Position numbers and translations under genes: made by a program
In this document: positions 57,824 to 64,000 of the stretch, piece by piece
How the letters are laid out: each line of letters starts with the position of its first letter
Position numbering within the stretch: position 1 is the first letter of the stretch
Assembly (NCBI RefSeq): GCF_034702125.1
Contig: NC_085876.1
Span: 16,307,253 to 16,371,252, forward strand
DNA length: 64,000 bases
From: Engraulis encrasicolus
Taxonomy: Eukaryota; Chordata; Actinopteri; Clupeiformes; Engraulidae
Reading direction: 5' to 3'
Notes under the pieces: model-generated
Databases searched by the model: none
Told to the model about the DNA's origin: nothing
The model's input: only the letters and a program-made list of their open reading frames with translations

Positions 57824-58482
57824 CAGGAGTGTCAAACTCATTTTGGTCCGAGGGCCGCATACAACCCATGTCCTCAAGCGGGCCGCATTAGTAACATCAT
57901 CGCAAAAAAAAACGTAAAGCAGAGGATTAGTGTTCAGTACTATCACGTTTTAAGTGTGTTGAATATGTAGAAAACAATGCAATACTGATAATCCTATGCA
58001 AAATTTCATTGACTTCATTCATTAATTGCCAACCATCAATTAATTAAATACGACACAGTTCATTTTGGCGGGGGGTCTGGGGGTTTTCCCTCAGAAAAAA
58101 ATTGTATTTCTTAGATGTAATTTCCTACATTTTCACACATTTTAACATCCCGTCCAAAACAATACGAATAAGAAGTATTAACATTTGATCTCTATATATG
58201 AGGCCTATATATGAGCTTTATCAAATGCCTGTCAGAGTACAAATTCACCATTTATGATAGAAGTGTGATGTACACTTTATTACATACAGTATATACACAG
58301 TATAGGGACCATTGGGTTAATGCCATGATTTTGTCTCGATTTTGTCCCGAGTGGCGTAGTTGCGCATTTCGGTTATTTCATTGAAAAAAAAAAAAGTTAA
58401 AAAAAAACATTTTTTTTTAAACATACGGGCCGGATTGAACCCTCTGGCGGGCCGGATGCGGCCCGCATGTTTGACACCCCTA
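57824..58482. mobile_element. Non-autonomous hAT, 659 bp, TSD CACTATAA
   Basis: Starts CAGGAGTGTCAAACTCATTT and ends CATGTTTGACACCCCTA; the flank CACTATAA is perfect at 57816-57823 and 58483-58490. The subterminal 'gagggccgcat' and 'gatgcggcccgcat' are typical of this abundant vertebrate hAT MITE. An internal 'ggcggggggtctgggggttt' resembles the big hAT at 46521. Confidence 0.9.
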
Positions 58483-58490
58483 CACTATAA

Positions 58491-60380
58491 GGTACAGAAT
58501 GTGCACACATCTTTACAAACCAGAGAACTGAACCGTCACAAATCCCTGCTAAGCCATTTAGCCCAATAGGTTCCCATTCATCTTTCACTTGGCTGCGCTC
58601 GCCAACGGGGCTATAATGGGAGTCAATGGTAGAGTCCATTCTCATACATTCGTCCTTCTCTGGTTCTGCCCAGAGAGTCCAAAATAAATGTCTTCACTGT
58701 TAAATGGTCGGCTGCACTAACAGCGTTGTGATGGATAACTGAAGGCCAATCAGTCTCATTTTATCACACATGTCCCAAGCTAGCATTGCTAATCACACCC
58801 AAACACACACACACACTCACACTAAGCTATCTGACTCACCAAACTGCCGTATCCATTTAGCTATGAGCACCCTTTCAGAATTCACTCGGTAAGGTCTAGG
58901 TCTTTTTGAAATGGCATCAGAAACATGCCCATGAAGCTTGTTTTGATTAAAAACTCATTTTTGCCAGTCACACTTTGCTGACACTAGTGCTCAAGGGGAC
59001 AATGTTGATTCAGCTATCATCAGTCACTTTTAATTAGCTCTGGATGATAGAGTTTTTTTAAAATAGGAAATGAATAAATGTTAACTTCAATGGAAATATG
59101 TTACTCTGAATGTTTTGGCTGATGGAGGGAGTCTGTCAATAAATACCACAGGTACAAAATTCAGTGGTAGTACATTTTTAAATGAATTAGGAGTTCTTCA
59201 GCTGAAATGAGATGATAAGAACAGATGGTGAGAAAAGCATAGGTTTGCAAAATGAATAAATATTAATGTAAATGAACCTCAATGGAACTTTATTACTCTG
59301 TCTCGACTGATTGAGCAAGCCGATATCAACACCTCAGCTACAGAGCTCAGAACACCAAAATGCCTAACAGGAAATCACATATGTAATTTAAAAATGAATT
59401 GAGAGTTCTTCAGCTGAAATAAAATGATACAATCAGATGGAGAGAAGAAGCAGAGTATATTCAGATTATAACTTGTGCCTTATACTGAGTTTTTTGCTTG
59501 TGGTGAGATGTTTTTGGACCTGAAAAAATTCTTCTGAGCCTAGGGGTAGCAAGGCAGAAACGTGTCTTTTCACACATTACTTAGAGATGTCTGGGTTTTT
59601 AATGGGTTGTTTATTTGTACGAGCAGCAGTAGGAATATTAGTAGTAGTAGTTATGGTCTGGTCCTGGCAAGATTGCCAGTGGCGACATCCAAAACCATCT
59701 GCATCAGGGCCTGTTTCAGCAAACATGTGTGTGTTGTTTTTTTATACGGGACATCCCATAATTAGAGGACATTTTGGCATATGAATATCTGGGGGGAAAA
59801 AATCCTGTTTTACCATGTTATGATACATATTTACAATCTGTGGGTTGTAAACTACTGAATTCTATGATTTGTCAAGCTCAGGCATCAACAGTACTTACTG
59901 TACCTCATGTTTTCTTTGCTATTTGCTTGTACATACGCAACCCCGTTACAAAAACAAATGATTCCATAACATTTAAAAAAAAAACAATTCCATTATCACT
60001 TTGAAATTGCTACAGGAAGTCATTTTACACTGACCAGTCATATGATTTCAGTGAAGATGATTAATATATCTTGTGTACCGGTAAATCCATTTGAACAACT
60101 ATAAAATTCTTAATCTATCCGATACTTCCACTGTGACATACAGATACTTTAATAGTTTAGTATTTACTTAAAAATATGTGCTCAAATAGTGTGTGTTTAG
60201 AATCATTCAACTGTTCTAAGAGTCATAGATTCATCTTTTGTACAAAAAAAATATTCACCATGAGTTACCATTATTTTAATGTTTAAATGTTATAGTAACA
60301 GGGTTGCATATTGAGCTGCATTGTTGCACGATATGAATGAAAAACACAACATGGAACACAATACACAGGACCATGTGTTT
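58491..60380. other. Gene-free stretch with a diverged tandem duplication at 59069-59440
   Basis: 'gagttcttcagctgaaat' occurs at about 59189 and 59402, and 'aatgaataaat.ttaa' at 59069 and 59251, indicating an old ~200-bp duplication. AATAAA on the minus strand (TTTATT, about 60395) is probably the poly(A) signal of the transposase-like gene. Confidence 0.45.
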
Positions 60381-60669
60381 TTGTAAAGAAACATTTATTT
60401 TCCAATGCTAAAATTATTCAGTTTTACAATAAACATTTTATTTAATTTATTTTACAACTGATTTTGACAGTGCAAATTAATCAATCACTATAAAACATCA
60501 TAAATATGCCGGAGTTGCTAGATTTCATTCGATTAAATATATGAAACATAGGCTACATGCCAAATATTCGATTAAAACAGCCACAAAACATTACATTAAA
60601 ACTGCTGCAAAATAATCATCTACAGTTTTTTAAGAAGGAATTTAACTAACATCTCTTAGTTGTGTAGGC

Positions 60670-63178
60670 CTACATTTCGCTTTCTCGACTGGCCAAAGCA
60701 TCCCATACCTCCCTATCAATGACCTTGTGCCTCGTGGTAACATCTTTTGGTGGAGGAAAAACACAGATTACATCCTCAAACGGATGACAATGGACATCCT
60801 CTCTTGATGGCCAGAGATAGCGGTTCCGCCCCACCCTCCACATGCATTTGACACGACAATGTGCCTCATTGACCTCCTGGATGATCCCTGGGTATATTAA
60901 CTCATCATAGACCAGGGCACACCATTTCCCTAGAACACCTGGGCCACGCCATTTCCTTCCTTCTGGCACGTGTGGACCCTGTGTGTGGTGTGTTAGGTCA
61001 AAGGTAAAGACCTTGGTCTCCTGGCACTCACAATCAAACGTTCCTGTGGCAGATCAAATGCAGCTCACATCACGGCACAGGAGCTTTCCAGGGGAGGGAA
61101 CAATCACCTGGTGGACCTTCATGATCGCTGGTATTCCAGGAAGAGCAGATGGCATGTTGCTCATTGCGTTGTCTTTGACTCTCTTAGACTCTTCCTGGGA
61201 CAGAGCTTGAAAAAGAGACACCACAGATGGAATGTCTGCTCCATGACTGACAAGTCTGTCCGCCCTTCTCTTCAGTGTGCCCCCCACTCCATCTGGGGCC
61301 CCTTTGCCGTGGCTTGCCTCGAAGTAGTTCCATGTGCCCATTTTGAATCCTTTCTTGAATATTTCTGTGGAAAACAGAAACAAGTTCCCTCGCTGCTTGT
61401 ATTGGGTACAGGGGCCGTCACTCAAAAAATGCACTTTAGTGATATTGGGCCATTTCTCCCGGATCAGGCTCAGCACTGGCTTGAGATGTTGCCAGATAGC
61501 AGGTGGGCCCTTCAAGCGCGATGGGGAAACGGAGCAGAAGGAACAGGGAGCCTCCTCCCCACCCGCATAGCACACTCCAGTGTTGAGTACTGCCTGTTGG
61601 TGGGAAGCACCCCAGTGTACTGCTTGTACCTCCGAGTTGTGTTTACAACTGTAGTTCTCTGCGAAATCTATGTGCGCAACACACTCGCTTGCTGGGAGGT
61701 TTTGTTTGAGAGCTCTTGAGAAGCTAAATTGCTGCTGGATGTTGAAGGTATGTTGTTTGAATTTACGCAATGAAGCATTTAGCAGACCAGAAGCATTCTT
61801 TTTTTAGTGTGACCTTTGATGTAGTCCCAGGGTCGTTTCGGTGCTCCTGGTCCTCCGTAACCCACTGCAAGCAGGAGACAGAGGCAGTTGCATGGTAGCT
61901 ACTTGATACTGGTAGGCCCTCTGACCACACCCCTCACACTGGCCATACATGCATTCCTTCCTGCTGGTGTCACAGGCCATGCCAGTAAGGCTCTCAAGAT
62001 CTGAAGTGTGAATGACATCGAGCTGATGAAGCGGTTTTGCCACGAATGCTAAATTTTCATGCAGGTTACACATACATGTTTCTCTGTCAGCCAGTGTTGG
62101 ACTAACAACAAAGTATGGGCCGAACTGAGCAAAACTGAGAGAAGGAGAGACGGAGGTTTGGACTTTCTGCCAGGAATTTCAGTTGAAGATTTTTCATCGT
62201 GTCCACTAGCAGCCTTTGCTGCATCTTTTTCTTCTTCCTTGTCACTGTCTGTTTTTTTCCTGTTGTGATCCTGCTGACGTCATCACGCTCCAGGAATGAT
62301 CTCACCGCTGACCTGATAACTCTCCAACTCCCTTTGGCTTTCTCCTTTGGTAATCGCAGACATTTCCTTGACACAAACTTCCATCTCCTCCTTGAAAAGC
62401 CAAACGCTTCCTGGGCCATTTTTTGCAGCTTGTATCTCTTCAGAATCTTGCTTGACACTATTTTTGCAATGATTTGCTGGTTTTTCTTGCTTTTGGATTA
62501 GGCATATTTGCTTTGGACCAGCAGTATGGAACAGCAGTGTTCTCCTCAAGTTGTCAGTAGAGAGATGGCGACCAACCGGTTCACCTTCGACCTTGGAGAC
62601 ACATTGGGGTTGGCATTTCCTAATCGTTGAAGGCGCTTCTTATATTTCTCCACCCGCTTTCAGAGTTTCCAACATGCGGGTGAGCTTCTTTAGGTGATTG
62701 GTGAGCCGGGTTTTGTTAGCTCGCCTTATTTTCTTTCCAGCTTCAAATTGCCTGTAAAGAATATATAAAAGAGAATTGTTACCACTTAATACATCCACCC
62801 CCACTTGAACACAAATACTCTTTCCATGTGAGTTAGACAATAGAGTACAAATGACTTTTTTAGTATAATTTGTGTTGACAGACACTCAGCTCTACTCATT
62901 TCATTGCAACCCTAACCTTGAAGTCCCTGGTAAAGAGGTGTTTAATCCCTGTGCTGCTCCTGCCGAATCTCTCCTGGCTTTACTCCTCTCATGTGCCTCT
63001 CTCCACTTCTTCCTCTGGGTGCCCTTCCTTTTGCACTGCAATCTCTTTGCCTGACTCTCTTGCCTGTTTCTATACCTTTCCTCCACCTCTCTCTCTCTCT
63101 CTGTAGATACGCCTGCCTCTTGTCAACATCAGCATTCATTTTGGCACGGTAGAGCCGCTGCCTCTCAGCATCACTCAT
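60670..63178 (-). pseudogene. Multi-exon transposase-like gene of an unnamed metazoan family, decayed
   Basis: Order on the minus strand: N-terminal basic start MSDAERQRLYRAKMNADVDK (63178), a frame change near 63030 into KKWREAHERSKARRDSAG; a helical segment with RLGNANPNVSPRSKVNRL (62620) and KGSWRVIRSAVRSFLERDD (62330); a Cys-rich CDTSRKECMYGQCEGC (61950); then the long conserved core HIDFAENYSCKHN, VHWGASHQQAVLNTGV, ISLIREKW-like helix, HFLSDGPCTQYKQRGN, NYFEASHGKGAPDGVGG (61690-61330); and a C-terminal domain GKWCALVYDELIYPGIIQEV ... MWRVGRNRYLWPS (60910). D in DFAEN, D in SDGPCT and E in FEASHG are candidate DDE residues. I have seen this domain order in many fish and invertebrate proteins but know no established superfamily name. 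Stops and frameshifts make it a dead copy. Confidence 0.6.
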
Positions 63179-63289
63179 GGGAATGCCAGGTTTCTGTAAA
63201 AATTCATTTAAAAGCTTTTAGTAGGGTTGGAAAGGGGGGTCCACGCGCACCCCCCGGCTTTTTTTACGCCACCTGATTTTTTTGTATCT

Positions 63290-64000
63290 TTAGAGTGTCT
63301 ACTTCCAGAATCTGCCAGGTGCCAAGCTGAAATAATGTCCCATGGCCTTCCTTTTTAACCATTTAATGCACCTGACAGGAACCCAACAGATTGAAGCAAT
63401 GACAGAGAATAGGTCATAACTTTTGAAGTAAACTACATACAGAGACAAATTAACACATTTTCCCATACAATATTGACCTGAGGAATGAATTTAAGTTGTT
63501 GTTTTTGACTTTTGACAACATTTAAACAGCATATTTGCTCAGAAACAGCAATAAAATGACCCAAAATATGTAGACACTCAACTATCTTTTCATTCTTTTG
63601 AGTTTTGTTGTCTCTTTTTCACCACCTGCTCTTCCTTTATCATTTGCAGTGTAAATGTGAGTATTATATCGCGTATTAAGCTGAAATTATGACCCCCAGT
63701 CTCCATTTTGACCCTTTAATGCGCCTGACTGAAACCCGACAGACTGAAACAATGATACAGAATGGGTCATAACTTTTGAAGTAAACTACATACAGAGACA
63801 AATTAACACATTTTCCCATACAATATTAACCTGAGGAATGCTATTAAGTTGTTGTCTTTGACATTTCACAACATTTGAACAGCATTTTTGGTCATAATCG
63901 GCAATAAAATGGCCTAAAATATGTAGACACTAATCTTGTCTTTCTTTCGAGTTTTATTGTCTTTTGTCCACGACCGGCTCCTCCTTTATCATTTGCAGTG
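63290..64000. repeat. Tandem repeat, ~350-bp unit, two units, continuing past the window
   Basis: 'ataacttttgaagtaaacta', 'catacagagacaaattaaca', 'cattttcccatacaatatt' and 'tcctttatcatttgcagtg' occur in both units (63410/63768, 63634/63982). The spacing is about 350 bases. The last base of the window is the end of a unit, so the array may go on. Confidence 0.85.

Overview
The window is vertebrate nuclear DNA, and most likely a teleost fish. The support is: spliced gene fragments with GT/AG introns; many long (CA)n/(GT)n tracts; a tRNA-derived SINE whose tail resembles those of teleost SINEs; L2/CR1-like LINE pieces; Tc1, hAT, piggyBac-like and Harbinger-like elements; and a Penelope-like retroelement. 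There is no rRNA, no CRISPR array and no bacterial operon. Most of the 64 kb is layered mobile DNA, and many insertions can be resolved to the base from their target-site duplications (TSDs).

Layout. 1-4.7 kb: gene-poor sequence with microsatellites. 4.8-18.3 kb: the last two exons of a G2E3-like HECT ubiquitin ligase (+) and a three-exon integrase-core gene (-) face each other tail to tail. They are separated by what looks like one 11.2 kb piggyBac-like insertion (TTAA at both ends), which itself holds two hAT elements with 8-bp TSDs, a 1.85 kb element with ~250-bp inverted repeats, and a CXC-domain relic. 19.6-32 kb: a Harbinger-like MITE, several foldback MITEs, minisatellites, and two exons of an R2B receptor tyrosine phosphatase (closest in my memory to ptprt), which suggest that part of the window lies in introns of a large + strand gene. 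32.2-39.4 kb: a three-level nest in which an L2/CR1-like LINE is split by a foldback element with repeated arms, which is in turn split by a Penelope-like element with a 14-bp TSD, an ORF1, an RT plus GIY-YIG endonuclease (broken by one inserted T), and a 3' hammerhead-ribozyme-like fold.

41.7-46.4 kb: further LINE pieces, a SINE, a second Penelope 3' end, a 154-bp hAT MITE and a full-length but dead Tc1 (1.6 kb, TA flanks). 46.5-54.3 kb: a 7.8 kb hAT element bounded by CAGGCCCGGC ends and the 8-bp TSD GTTGTTAC. It carries a decayed ZMYM1-like hAT transposase, a Harbinger-like MITE, a foldback MITE, a 1.27 kb non-autonomous hAT, and an unexpected four-exon transcription unit whose 120-codon reading frame stays open over three good splice junctions. 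55-64 kb: more MITEs, a decayed multi-exon transposase-like gene of a family I recognise but cannot name, and a ~350-bp tandem repeat that runs off the window edge.

I cannot run alignments. Family names are from motif recognition, and TSD and inverted-repeat statements are from reading the bases directly.
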